Below, one piece after another: positions 16,004 through 23,791 of a stretch of 30,886 nt of DNA (its first letter is position 1; the number at the start of each line of letters is the position of its first letter). The position numbers were made by a program, and so were the translations under genes. This DNA comes from Deltaproteobacteria bacterium (GTDB lineage Bacteria > Desulfobacterota > Desulfobacteria > C00003060 > C00003106): assembly GCA_019314005.1 (NCBI GenBank), contig JAFDAE010000023.1, positions 1 to 30,886 on the forward strand. Direction: 5' to 3'. The notes under the pieces are model-generated. The model worked only from the letters and a program-made list of their open reading frames with translations. It made no database searches and was not told the DNA's origin.

Positions 16004-18186
16004 TATGAAGCATTCAGAGCAACAGTAAAAATTGCTCCTTCCCCTTTTTCACTTCTCACGGCAATAGTCCCTTTGTGCCGCCGAACAATCTCGTGACAAA
16101 CATAAAGCCCCAACCCTGTCCCCTTGCCTACCTTCTTTGTAGTGAAAAATGGTTTGAATATATTCTTCTGCATATCTTTGGGAATCCCAGGCCCGGTATC
16201 TTGACATTTGAATATGACACGTCTTTTGGCCCCATCGAAAGAAGTGTTCAACATTATTTTGCCCCCGTTGTCCGAGACGGCCTGAACAGCATTTTGTATG
16301 ATATTAATAGCCACCTGACCCAAGGTTGCGTAATTACCTCTGATGTCAGGCAGATTTTCATCATACTCCTCCGCGATGTTCAGACCAAGGTGTTTATGTT
16401 GATTGTCAAGAACCCTTAAAGCATCTTTCACGACTACGTTCATATTTACTGCTTCTGTATAGGTCTGCGTCTGGCGAGATAGTCCCAAGAGACTTGAGAC
16501 AATATCCTTTGCCCGGGCCAACTCTTTTAAAGAAAACTTTAGATCATCCGCTACATCCTCGTACGACATCGCCTGTGTACCGTTTCTCTCAATATCCTCA
16601 ATCGCCGACTGGATCAAACTGATTACACTCGCAAGCGGATTATTTAGTTCATGGGCGACGCCGGCTACCAACTGCCCTATAGCCGATAAACTTTCAGATC
16701 GAATTAAATAGTCCTGGGTACGTTCTTTTTCCAAAAGCGCTTTTTCCAAGTCCTCTGTTCTTTTCTTTATCTTTTCCTCCAGATTCAGGTTAAGGTCTTC
16801 GATTATTCTGTAAGCATGGGCATTTTCGATCGCCACGGCGCTTTGATCCGCAAGTGTCATCAAAAGGTCCATATCTTCAGGGCCGTAGCTGTCACCCGAC
16901 TTTTTCTCACCCAATATTATCAATCCATTCAGATCTTCCTTCACTACCATAGGGACCACCAGCCATGCACGCAATCGCTCCATCTCTTTTAATATCATTC
17001 CCTTATCAGACCCCAACCTTTTCCTTCCGAAAGTCCGACGTTCAATCGGCCGGCGTTCCTTTATCAGCATTTGCAGCAACGGACTCTCCGGAGTCAATCT
17101 AATCTTATGCACCGCATCCGCGTCTTCTCCCCTGGCAATATACGATTTTAAAATATTCTCTTCCGGTTCCCTTAAAAAAACAGCCCCTGTTTTTATAAGC
17201 ATGGCATTCATAACAGTATCCATCAAACGTTCCATAATTTCGTCCATCTTAAGACAGGAGGCAATTACCCTGCTGAGATCCTTGATTGTTCGCTGGTAGT
17301 CGTACTTACCTTTAAAAAAGACGCGATCAACAAGCACCTGCACCTTTGTCTTTAACGGGCCAAAAATAAAGACAATAAATAGAAAAAAGATGACCGAAAA
17401 GTAGATCGATTCAGAAAAACGGTACCCGCTGAAAAGCTTATTGGCCACCGTAATCATAAAAGCATAGGCGGCTGTCAAAAAAGCAATGAGGATGGAATAA
17501 ATCAGGCTCTTCTTGACAAAGACTCCCATATCAAACAGGTCATGCCGAAAAAGTCCAAATGCGAAAATGGATAACGGAATGAAGCTGAAATTGCCGGAGG
17601 GGTATATGTTATACCCTAAGACAGGAAATATATCGAGGCTGTTTAGTAGCCCCATTAATCCAAACCCGACAAAGACATATTTAAGTTTGTTCTTCCGTAC
17701 ACTGTTCGATTCTGCCTGAAGCGCCTGGTAAATCAACAAAAGGCAATAAAAATTTACAATTACAGCGCCTATTCCAAACAATGGGTAGAGGGGGCCTGAT
17801 TGTGCAAAATATCCAAAAGGATATCTCTGCATTGTGGGGATATATAGTGAGGTAGGAGTGAAAGCCATAAGGGCAAAGCTGTAAGCATAGGCGCACTTAA
17901 CAAGCCAGTCCCTTTTTTTGACGTTAAGATACAAATGAAAAAAGTGCAGATAAAGCGGAATAGTATAAACCAAAAAAAGATGATCTATCCGGCTTATCCA
18001 GAGAGCGGTCTCCTGGTCGGAGACAGTAGATATCAATATAATGTCAATATTAAGGAAGACGCCCTGAATGCACAGAAGAACAAACAGTAGATTTGCTTTC
18101 TCTCCACGTCCTTTAAAAAAGACAAAGAGGCCCAGTGACATGAAGCAAATAAGCGTCAGCAAGGGAGGAATGATGTACAAGTTCAT
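16003..18186 (-). CDS. Membrane-bound sensor histidine kinase, multi-TM N-terminus, GAF, HisKA-HATPase
   Basis: A 727-residue kinase. The first 280 residues hold about eight hydrophobic segments (for example 5-24, 33-52, 69-88, 97-116, 136-155, 168-190, 200-213, 228-248, 261-277), resembling the 7TM-type N-terminal region of histidine kinases. A GAF-like domain follows (about 300-458), then a coiled coil (about 459-495), HisKA with H512 in [10 protein letters not shown], and HATPase motifs DTGPGI and [11 protein letters not shown]. There is no receiver domain, so it needs a separate phospho-acceptor; the nearest ones are the hybrid kinases downstream. It lies 13 nt after the purine nucleoside phosphorylase gene. 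The stop (TAG, 16003-16005) uses the outermost base of the adjacent family-A element. Confidence 0.92.
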   Translation of the reverse strand: MNLYIIPPLLTLICFMSLGLFVFFKGRGEKANLLFVLLCIQGVFLNIDIILISTVSDQETALWISRIDHLFLVYTIPLYLHFFHLYLNVKKRDWLVKCAYAYSFALMAFTPTSLYIPTMQRYPFGYFAQSGPLYPLFGIGAVIVNFYCLLLIYQALQAESNSVRKNKLKYVFVGFGLMGLLNSLDIFPVLGYNIYPSGNFSFIPLSIFAFGLFRHDLFDMGVFVKKSLIYSILIAFLTAAYAFMITVANKLFSGYRFSESIYFSVIFFLFIVFIFGPLKTKVQVLVDRVFFKGKYDYQRTIKDLSRVIASCLKMDEIMERLMDTVMNAMLIKTGAVFLREPEENILKSYIARGEDADAVHKIRLTPESPLLQMLIKERRPIERRTFGRKRLGSDKGMILKEMERLRAWLVVPMVVKEDLNGLIILGEKKSGDSYGPEDMDLLMTLADQSAVAIENAHAYRIIEDLNLNLEEKIKKRTEDLEKALLEKERTQDYLIRSESLSAIGQLVAGVAHELNNPLASVISLIQSAIEDIERNGTQAMSYEDVADDLKFSLKELARAKDIVSSLLGLSRQTQTYTEAVNMNVVVKDALRVLDNQHKHLGLNIAEEYDENLPDIRGNYATLGQVAINIIQNAVQAVSDNGGKIMLNTSFDGAKRRVIFKCQDTGPGIPKDMQKNIFKPFFTTKKVGKGTGLGLYVCHEIVRRHKGTIAVRSEKGEGAIFTVALNAS

Positions 18187-18199
18187 TATTAACCCAATT

Positions 18200-19021
18200 T
18201 TACAGATCCAGAAGAACCTCGGTAACTATCACTTCCAACAAAGGAGCTTGCTTTTGAGCCACGGCAATAATTTCATCGACCAAAGCAGGAATTGGATGGT
18301 CGGGAAGGTTAATATTAGTAATAATAGAGATCCCCAACACCCGCATACCGGCATGCACAGCCGCAATTACTTCGGTAACGGTGGAAAAACCCACAGCATC
18401 GGCGCCAATTGTTTTCAAAAAGCGTGTCTCAGCCGGTGTCTCCAGTGATGGCCCCCGGAGTCCCGCATAGACCCCCTTCTGCACCGGTATTCCATTGCTT
18501 AAAGAAACATCAACAGTACGTGCCATAAGGTGAGGATCATACACCTGAGACATATCAGGAAAGCGTGGTCCCCATTCATCTATATTAGGGCCAATCAAAG
18601 GGTTGGACCCGGTTAAATTGATATGGTCGGCAATCAGCATAATATCGCCTGTTACAAATCGAGGATTTATTCCACCCGCCGCGTTAGACACGATCAGAGT
18701 CTTTATGCCGAAAGACTGCATAACCCTGACGGGAAAAGAGACTTCTTGCGCCGTGTATCCCTCGTAGAGATGGCAACGACCCTGCATGGCCATGACCGCT
18801 TTACCGCTCAGCCTTCCTGTTAATAAACGTCCATGGTGGCTCTGAACAGTCGAAACCGGGAAGTGCGGTATCTTGCCATAATCTATTGATGCATCTATTT
18901 GTATTTTGTCCGAAAGCCCTCCCAGACCGGTCCCCAGTATAATACCGACCTCAGGAGATCTCTTGGTATATGTTTCTACAAATGATGATGCTTCATCGAC
19001 CTTTTCTCTAAACGTTTTCAC
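18200..19021 (-). CDS. punA: Purine nucleoside phosphorylase (trimeric PNP/MTAP family)
   Basis: A 273-residue enzyme for phosphorolysis of purine nucleosides to base plus ribose-1-phosphate in salvage. Visible motifs are GIILGTGLGG (phosphate loop, 27-36), SHHGRL (61-66), MQGRCHLYEGY (H84, E87), SNAAGGINP (112-120), GPSLETPAE (E194), GFSTVTEV (211-218) and IITN (N236). The Asn at 236 corresponds to the residue that favours 6-oxopurine nucleosides in PNP, whereas MTAP has Asp there. The start codon is GTG (19019-19021). A promoter TTGATA/TATGTT lies 41-69 nt upstream. It is the first gene of a minus-strand run leading into sensor kinases, an unusual partner. Confidence 0.9.
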   Translation of the reverse strand: MKTFREKVDEASSFVETYTKRSPEVGIILGTGLGGLSDKIQIDASIDYGKIPHFPVSTVQSHHGRLLTGRLSGKAVMAMQGRCHLYEGYTAQEVSFPVRVMQSFGIKTLIVSNAAGGINPRFVTGDIMLIADHINLTGSNPLIGPNIDEWGPRFPDMSQVYDPHLMARTVDVSLSNGIPVQKGVYAGLRGPSLETPAETRFLKTIGADAVGFSTVTEVIAAVHAGMRVLGISIITNINLPDHPIPALVDEIIAVAQKQAPLLEVIVTEVLLDL

Positions 19022-19061
19022 TACAGATCAGCATCCTCTTGTAAACCTATTTATATGCGAT

Positions 19062-19090
19062 AACATAACAAATACTTTCTGTTTTATCAA
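19062..19090 (-). promoter_or_regulatory. Probable sigma70 promoter of the PNP-kinase operon
   Basis: On the minus strand TTGATA (19085-19090) and TATGTT (19062-19067) are separated by 17 nt. Predicted transcription would start near 19055, giving a leader of about 35 nt before GTG 19021. The surrounding sequence is strongly AT-rich. Confidence 0.5.
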
Positions 19091-19150
19091 TTAAAAAATA
19101 TTTATAATTCAACTAAATAGGTCACATATAAAAGCTGCGCGAAGCTCTAT

Positions 19151-19309
19151 GAGGCTGTCCGAGAATTATGTCCGTAACGAAAACGAGTGAGAACGAGACA
19201 AAATTTTCGCAAATTTGAGGAGAATAGCAAGCCTATTTGACGAAAAATTGCGGGAAGTTGGGCCGCTTCTCACTCTTTTGCAGTAGGATCAGAATTCTCG
19301 GACAGCCTC
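19151..19309. mobile_element. MITE-like element, family B, copy 1
   Basis: A 159-bp element with perfect terminal inverted repeats GAGGCTGTCCGAGAATT/AATTCTCGGACAGCCTC. Apart from an internal indel of about 20 nt it is nearly identical to 19584-19722. It has no open frame of note. It lies in a 742-nt gene-free stretch (19022-19763), which also holds one family-C element, a second B copy, the PNP promoter and a probable forward promoter; the remaining bases show nothing recognisable. Confidence 0.88.
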
Positions 19310-19316
19310 ATAGGTT

Positions 19317-19511
19317 TTGATGATTTCGTAAAAAGTCCCCAATTCGCCCGATTGGTCACTTTTTGAAGCTTCTAAACTCGCTTCGCTAAATCGTAAAAAC
19401 TCGGACTAACGTCCTCAAACAGTTTACGATTTTGACGCTTCGCTTCGTTAAGAAGCTTTACAAAAAGATGACCAAAATAAGCTCATCAGGGACTTTTTGC
19501 GAAGTCATCAA
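19317..19511. mobile_element. MITE-like element, family C
   Basis: About 195 bp with 23-bp imperfect terminal inverted repeats (GATGAYTTCGYAAAAAGTCC as the core; two mismatches). The interior has secondary palindromes such as AATCGTAAAA...TTTTACGATT-like arms and CGCTTCGCTaa/cGCTTCGCTTCG repeats. It starts 7 nt after family-B copy 1. Only one copy is in the window, so its mobility is inferred from its shape. Confidence 0.72.
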
Positions 19512-19540
19512 GCTTTTGGCCTTACTGAAATTAAAAAAAT

Positions 19541-19575
19541 TTGTCTACTTTACAATGTCGATTATATATTATAAT
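19541..19575 (+). promoter_or_regulatory. Possible promoter of the exported protein-pflX-phosphatase operon
   Basis: TTGTCT (19541-19546) and TATATT (19565-19570) are 18 nt apart; an overlapping TATAAT lies at 19570-19575 with a weaker -35 (TTTACA, 15-nt spacer). If used, the transcript would start near 19580 and carry the whole family-B copy 2 as a structured 5' leader of about 180 nt. Confidence 0.38.
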
Positions 19576-19583
19576 GCATCTAG

Positions 19584-19722
19584 GAGGCTGTCCGAGAATT
19601 ATGTCCGTAACGAAAACGAGTGAGAACGAGACAAAATTTTCGCAAATTTGAGGAGAATAGCAGGCCTATTTGACGAAAATTCTCACGCTTTTGCAGTAGG
19701 ATCAGAATTCTCGGACAGCCTC
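19584..19722. mobile_element. MITE-like element, family B, copy 2
   Basis: A 139-bp copy with the same 17-bp terminal repeats as 19151-19309 and long runs of identity inside; it lacks about 20 nt near the right end. It ends 41 nt before the start of the exported-protein gene, so it lies between that gene and its likely promoter. Confidence 0.88.
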
Positions 19723-19763
19723 CCAGGAGATTACTGGTCTCAGCTTAAAGAACGGAGGCAGAA

Positions 19764-20096
19764 ATGAAAAGAGCATTGTTATTATGCTTACTTGCAGCCT
19801 TGGTGTTCTCAACTACTGTTGTGTATGCCGAGAGCATCTTTATTACTGAAGGGAACTTTGTTACTTCCAAAGAATTAAGTCTAAGCGATGTTGAAGGGGC
19901 TGTAATTAAAAAACTTAAAAAGGACATCCTGGTTCACATCTATGGGATACATCAAAAAGGCAACGAGGCAACAGTCTATTACCAGTACAAAAGGGGTCTA
20001 CGAAGCCGAACCCTTTTGGACGGCAGAATGACCTTTGTCAGATTTAATTCAGGCAAATGGTTTAATCCGGGAACGGGAGAATTTTTAAGAAAATAG
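19764..20096 (+). CDS. Small exported protein of unknown function
   Basis: A 110-residue protein that I do not recognise. Residues 1-22 are a clear signal peptide (KR at the start, hydrophobic LLLCLLAALVFSTTVV, cleavage likely after VYA). The mature part of about 88 residues is basic and has no cysteines. It has a ESIFITEGNFVTSKE stretch, a charged IKKLKKD segment and a C-terminal MTFVRFNSGKWFNPGTGEF, suggesting a small beta-rich periplasmic fold. A GGAGG ribosome-binding site lies 7 nt before the ATG. The stop is 6 nt before the pflX-type gene, so they are co-transcribed. Function is not predicted. Confidence 0.8.
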   Translation: MKRALLLCLLAALVFSTTVVYAESIFITEGNFVTSKELSLSDVEGAVIKKLKKDILVHIYGIHQKGNEATVYYQYKRGLRSRTLLDGRMTFVRFNSGKWFNPGTGEFLRK

Positions 20097-20102
20097 CCTG
20101 AT

Positions 20103-21038
20103 ATGTCTCGTTTAGAACCAGCATACATTAAAACTTACCAAGCGGGGAAACTGAAAGAAAAGATAAAAAGAGCCAACGCTATCCTTTCAGAATGTAAGTT
20201 GTGCCCCAGACAATGTGGAGTAAACCGTCTTGAAGGAGAAGTAGGGTTGTGTCGCACCGGCAAAGATGCCGTTGTTGCGAGTTATGACCCTCATTTCGGA
20301 GAAGAGGATCCGCTGGTCGGCCAGCACGGTTCAGGCACCGTATTTTTTTCCAATTGCAATCTTCTGTGTATCTTCTGCCAAAACTACGACATCAGCCACC
20401 AGGGAGTAGGCCGGGAAGTACTTCCCGAAGAGCTTGCAAAAATCTTTCTTGCTCTACAATCAATGGGGTGTCATAACATCAATTTTGTTACACCAACGCA
20501 CGTAGTTCCACAAATACTGTCAGCACTCGACATAGCAATTGAAGGGGGTCTCCACCTTCCCTTGGTCTATAATTCCAGCGGATATGATTTGTGTGAGACC
20601 TTACAAATATTGGATGGGATCATTGATATTTATATGCCCGATTTCAAATTTTGGGACCATAATGTGGCAAAAGCCTTGTGCAATGCTTCAGATTATCCAA
20701 AGGTGGCCCGAAAAGCATTAAAAGAGATGCACCGCCAGGTGGGGGATCTTGTAATTACCGATGAAGGTCTTGCCGAAAGAGGGCTTCTGATACGTCATCT
20801 CGTACTTCCGGAAGGTCTTGCCGGAACCCGGGCTATCATGCGTTTTCTGGCTAAAGAGATTTCCAGAAACAGTTATGTAAACGTCATGGCCCAATACAGG
20901 CCATGCGGTCAGGCTCATAAAATGCCCCCATTAAACCGCGAATTGTCTGGTGATGAATACGATGACGCGGTTCGGGCTGCTAAAGAAGAAGGCATCACCA
21001 GGTTAGACCAACGCAAGCGAGTTTTCTTATTTCGTTGA
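20103..21038 (+). CDS. pflX: PflX-type radical SAM protein (pyruvate formate-lyase activase homologue)
   Basis: A 311-residue radical SAM protein. SNCNLLCIFCQNYDIS contains the CX3CX2C cluster motif (C85, C89, C92) that binds the SAM-cleaving [4Fe-4S] cluster. An N-terminal cysteine group (C31, C34, C38, C50) resembles the extra metal site of the COG1313 PflX family. The stretches CHNINFVTPTHVVPQ, VYNSSGYD and DIYMPDFKFW are also typical of that family. The physiological target is not known for most members, and no glycyl-radical enzyme is encoded in the window. It sits between the small exported protein and a PPP phosphatase (16 nt to the latter) and is probably one operon with both. Confidence 0.9.
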   Translation: MSRLEPAYIKTYQAGKLKEKIKRANAILSECKLCPRQCGVNRLEGEVGLCRTGKDAVVASYDPHFGEEDPLVGQHGSGTVFFSNCNLLCIFCQNYDISHQGVGREVLPEELAKIFLALQSMGCHNINFVTPTHVVPQILSALDIAIEGGLHLPLVYNSSGYDLCETLQILDGIIDIYMPDFKFWDHNVAKALCNASDYPKVARKALKEMHRQVGDLVITDEGLAERGLLIRHLVLPEGLAGTRAIMRFLAKEISRNSYVNVMAQYRPCGQAHKMPPLNRELSGDEYDDAVRAAKEEGITRLDQRKRVFLFR

Positions 21039-21054
21039 GATTGAAAGAGAACAG

Positions 21055-21690
21055 GTGGAAAAGCTATTCGCCATAGGTGACATTCACGGTTGTTTTGATA
21101 AACTCCGTTCGTTAATGGCGCAGCTCAGAGTCAACAAAGAACGGGACACCCTTATATTTTTAGGGGACTATATTGACAGGGGCCCCCAATCCATGGATGT
21201 TGTCGACTATCTAATTCGTTTGCCTCAGCACGGATACCACGCCGTATTTCTTAAAGGAAATCACGAAGCAATGTTTCAGGATTATTTAAAAGGACGGGAC
21301 AAGTTCACTTTTTTGGTAAACGGCGGAAGCGAAACACTCGATAACTATATGCAGAATATCGATCGATCTAAAGGTGTTGTTATACCTCCATCCCATACCG
21401 AGTTTTTTAAGTCTTTGCGTCTTTATTATGAAACGGATTCGTACATATTTGTACACGCCGGGTTGGCGCCAAAAGTCCCATTAGACCAACAGCGAGAAAA
21501 AGAGCTTCTCTGGGTAAGGGATTCCTTTGTCCACTCTACTTACGATTTTGGGAAAATAGTAATATTTGGACACACGCCGTTTAAAAAACCATTGGTAACA
21601 AAAAACAAAATAGGTATAGATACAGGCGCGGTTTACGGCAATCAATTGACCTGCATAGAACTGCCCGCGCAAAAATTTTACCATGCATAA
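21055..21690 (+). CDS. PPP-family serine/threonine phosphatase or Ap4A hydrolase-like protein
   Basis: A 211-residue metallophosphoesterase. GDIHG (8-12), GDYIDRG (37-43) and GNHE (68-71) supply the dinuclear metal ligands, and HAGL (about 136) and FGHTPF (about 175) complete the set. The size fits bacterial PPP phosphatases and the related symmetrical Ap4A hydrolases; sequence alone does not separate the two. The start is GTG at 21055, preceded by AAAGAGAA, 16 nt after the pflX stop. Kinases are abundant nearby but are histidine kinases, so a direct link is not implied. Confidence 0.88.
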   Translation: MEKLFAIGDIHGCFDKLRSLMAQLRVNKERDTLIFLGDYIDRGPQSMDVVDYLIRLPQHGYHAVFLKGNHEAMFQDYLKGRDKFTFLVNGGSETLDNYMQNIDRSKGVVIPPSHTEFFKSLRLYYETDSYIFVHAGLAPKVPLDQQREKELLWVRDSFVHSTYDFGKIVIFGHTPFKKPLVTKNKIGIDTGAVYGNQLTCIELPAQKFYHA

Positions 21691-21710
21691 ATTCCGATAA
21701 AATAGTGCTT

Positions 21711-21858
21711 GAGACCTTTGTAAAATGTTCAATTTTGTTCAAGGTCAAGGATGGCGAAGATTTTAACCGGAGGAATACTTGGGGTATTTCGAGTCCCGCC
21801 AAGGCGGGATGAGTCGGACGCAGAGATTGGGCAAAAGGGGACGTTTTACAAAGGTCTC
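21711..21858 (+). mobile_element. MITE-like element, family A, copy 3
   Basis: A 148-bp element with GAGACCTTTGTAAAA ends and the family core TTTTAACCGGAGGAATAC. The flanks TGCTT (21706-21710) and TGTTT (21859-21863) match in 4 of 5 bases. Inside is a small extra hairpin CCCGCCAAGGCGGG that copies 1 and 2 lack, suggesting a nested insertion. The right flank runs into the -35 box of the downstream promoter. Confidence 0.87.
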
Positions 21859-21861
21859 TGT

Positions 21862-21890
21862 TTGACATAAGAGAAACAGACCCTTATAAT
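21862..21890 (+). promoter_or_regulatory. Consensus sigma70 promoter of the REC-PAS-kinase gene
   Basis: TTGACA (21862-21867), a 17-nt spacer and TATAAT (21885-21890) match the consensus perfectly. The predicted start is near 21897, 44 nt before the ATG. The first two bases of the -35 box are also the end of the target-site flank of family-A copy 3. Confidence 0.82.
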
Positions 21891-21896
21891 AACAGT

Positions 21897-21918
21897 AAAG
21901 AATCCACAAAGAATCCAC
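21897..21918 (+). repeat. Tandem 11-bp direct repeat just downstream of the promoter
   Basis: AAAGAATCCAC occurs twice without spacing at the predicted transcription start. An 11-bp period places both units on the same face of the helix, which is compatible with an operator for a regulator bound as a direct-repeat dimer. No binding protein can be named. Confidence 0.6.
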
Positions 21919-21940
21919 GCCCAAAGGATGCGGCCTAAAA

Positions 21941-23401
21941 ATGTATAAAATTCTGATCATAGACGATGATGAGATCTTAAGCGGCGCAGTTACTGCCTAC
22001 TTCAGCGAAATGGATTTTCAGGCAGTCCAAGCATTCGACGCGCTGGAGGGGATTGAGCAATATAAGAAGGAAAAACCAGACCTTGTTCTTATGGACCATT
22101 TTATGCCCAGGATGACCGGCCTGGAAGGGTTAAAATTACTTAAAAACGAGGATCCAAATGCCTTAGTGATCATGATGACAGGAGCCGGATCAGAAAAAAT
22201 CGCGGTAGAGGCGATGAAGGCCGGCGCTGAAGATTATGTCGCAAAACCGCTAATTATGGACACCCTTGTCAGTCTGGTCAAAATGCACATAGAACGACAC
22301 CGGGAAAGGTTAGAGCATATTCGCCGCAAAGAGGAATTGGAAACATACAATTGTTATCTGGCCCACAATATGGAACATGTAAATGAAGCGATTATTGCTA
22401 CGGATGCTGAAGGCAAAATCGAGTATGTCAATAAAGCGGCTGAACAATTTTGGCTGTACAAAAAAGAAGATGTCATAGGTCTGTCTATATGGGACATCTT
22501 TGAAAAGGAAAAAATCAATCTTGAACCCCAAAAAGTTAAAGGGGCGTTGTTTTCCACTGGAAAGTTCAAGGGAGAGTTCAAATTTGTCCGAAAGGATGAA
22601 AACATACTTTATGGTCTTCTTTCCGCGTCTTTTATAAAAGACGATCCGATTAAAGCAATAGTCGCCGTAGTTACCGACCTGACGCGTATAAAAGAGATGG
22701 AACATCGTCTCATTAAAAGTGAACGAATGGCGTCCTTGGGCCATTTGGCAGATGGAGTAGCACATCAGGTCCGCAATGTATTGATCACCCTCGGGGGATA
22801 TGCCAATCTGCTCAAAAAGAAAATGGTTCCAGACGATAAAAACAGGACCTATCTGGAACCTATCATAGAAAGCGTGGAGCGACTAGATGATATGGTGCGG
22901 GAGATTGAAACTTATGCCTATTACACCCATAAGGATCTGGCGGAATTTGATCAAATAGAATTACTCTCCGTCATCAACTCTGCCGTAAAAAAGACATTCA
23001 AGACAAAAAAATTCAAAGACATAGCCGTCTCCCTCGATATTGAGCCTGAAGATATCACCCTTGTAGGAGATAAGGCCTTTCTTAGAGAGCTCTTTTTTCA
23101 GATAATGCTAAACGGTTGCGAGGCAATGGAAAGCGGAGGGAGCCTGAAAATTAAGGTCAGGGAAAGGCATGATTCCGCCATAATTAATATATCAGATACG
23201 GGCAAGGGTATACCGAAAGATGATCTTCCACTCGTTTACGATCCTTTTTACACGACACGAAACCGGGGCGCCGGAGTGGGACTTACCATTGTTTTGCGAA
23301 TTTTGGAAACGCACAACGGATCCATTGACATAGAAAGCACGCCCGGCAAAGGCACCACCTTTACCATAGTACTCCCCAAAACAAGCCCCCCACAAGCATA
23401 G
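21941..23401 (+). CDS. Response-regulator/PAS histidine kinase (REC-PAS-HisKA-HATPase)
   Basis: A 486-residue cytoplasmic protein. The N-terminal receiver (1-118) has IIDDDE and acceptor D52, with T80 and K102. A PAS domain follows (about 140-250). The HisKA motif is GVAHQVRNVL, with H275; Gln follows the histidine where Glu or Asp is usual. The HATPase has DTGKGI and GVGLTIVLRILETHNG. There is no C-terminal receiver. The REC-PAS-kinase order means it probably receives phosphate or a signal from another kinase. It is preceded by a consensus promoter and appears to be a single-gene unit, with nfu 156 nt downstream. Confidence 0.92.
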   Translation: MYKILIIDDDEILSGAVTAYFSEMDFQAVQAFDALEGIEQYKKEKPDLVLMDHFMPRMTGLEGLKLLKNEDPNALVIMMTGAGSEKIAVEAMKAGAEDYVAKPLIMDTLVSLVKMHIERHRERLEHIRRKEELETYNCYLAHNMEHVNEAIIATDAEGKIEYVNKAAEQFWLYKKEDVIGLSIWDIFEKEKINLEPQKVKGALFSTGKFKGEFKFVRKDENILYGLLSASFIKDDPIKAIVAVVTDLTRIKEMEHRLIKSERMASLGHLADGVAHQVRNVLITLGGYANLLKKKMVPDDKNRTYLEPIIESVERLDDMVREIETYAYYTHKDLAEFDQIELLSVINSAVKKTFKTKKFKDIAVSLDIEPEDITLVGDKAFLRELFFQIMLNGCEAMESGGSLKIKVRERHDSAIINISDTGKGIPKDDLPLVYDPFYTTRNRGAGVGLTIVLRILETHNGSIDIESTPGKGTTFTIVLPKTSPPQA

Positions 23402-23488
23402 GTTTTGATAGACCTAAAGAGGCAGTTTCTTATTTTTTTAATTGCCAAACAACACAAGATTATATTAAGGTTCTATAAATTATTTGAT

Positions 23489-23524
23489 AACTACTCAGGT
23501 TGTCAACTTTGAACCTGAGCAGTT
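23489..23524 (+). promoter_or_regulatory. Hairpin in the leader region of nfu
   Basis: AACTACTCAGGTT and AACCTGAGCAGTT form a 13-bp stem with one mismatch around the loop GTCAACTTTG. It ends 33 nt before the nfu ATG and 11 nt before the AGGAG ribosome-binding site. No T-run follows, so it is not a standard terminator. It could be a regulator site or RNA-stability element; its role is not shown by the sequence. Confidence 0.55.
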
Positions 23525-23557
23525 ACATTATTTGTAGATAAAAGGAGAGATAACAAC

Positions 23558-23779
23558 ATGAAAGAATTGGTTCAAGCAGCATTAGACAAAATTCGTCCCG
23601 CGCTTCAGGCGGATGGCGGTGATGTGGAACTTGTCGAAATAGAGGGAAATGTTGTAAAGGTCCGCCTGCAAGGCGCCTGTAAGGGATGTCCAATGTCGCA
23701 ACAAACATTGAAAAATGGCATCGAAAAATTTCTCATGAAGGAAGTCCCGGGCGTGGAAGGGGTCGAGGGAGTCGATTAA
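23558..23779 (+). CDS. nfu: NifU C-terminal-domain iron-sulfur scaffold protein (Nfu)
   Basis: A 73-residue protein consisting only of the NifU C-terminal domain. ALQADGGDVELVEI and GACKGCPMSQQTLKNGIE are diagnostic; C45 and C48 of the CXXC pair hold the transient [4Fe-4S] cluster handed to apo-proteins, relevant in a cell with so many ferredoxin-type subunits. The ATG has AGGAG 9 nt upstream. The convergent fabH gene ends only 12 nt away, and those 12 bases equal the end of a family-B repeat. Confidence 0.93.
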   Translation: MKELVQAALDKIRPALQADGGDVELVEIEGNVVKVRLQGACKGCPMSQQTLKNGIEKFLMKEVPGVEGVEGVD

Positions 23780-23791
23780 TCGGACAGCCTC
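23780..23791. repeat. Remnant family-B terminus between nfu and fabH
   Basis: TCGGACAGCCTC is identical to the outer 12 bases of the right end of both family-B copies. It exactly fills the space between the nfu stop (23777-23779) and the fabH stop (23792-23794). No left end is present. Confidence 0.6.

Noticed and set aside
21581..21868. Minus-strand open frame of 95 codons
   Set aside because: It overlaps the phosphatase gene and crosses family-A copy 3; no domain or start signal supports it.
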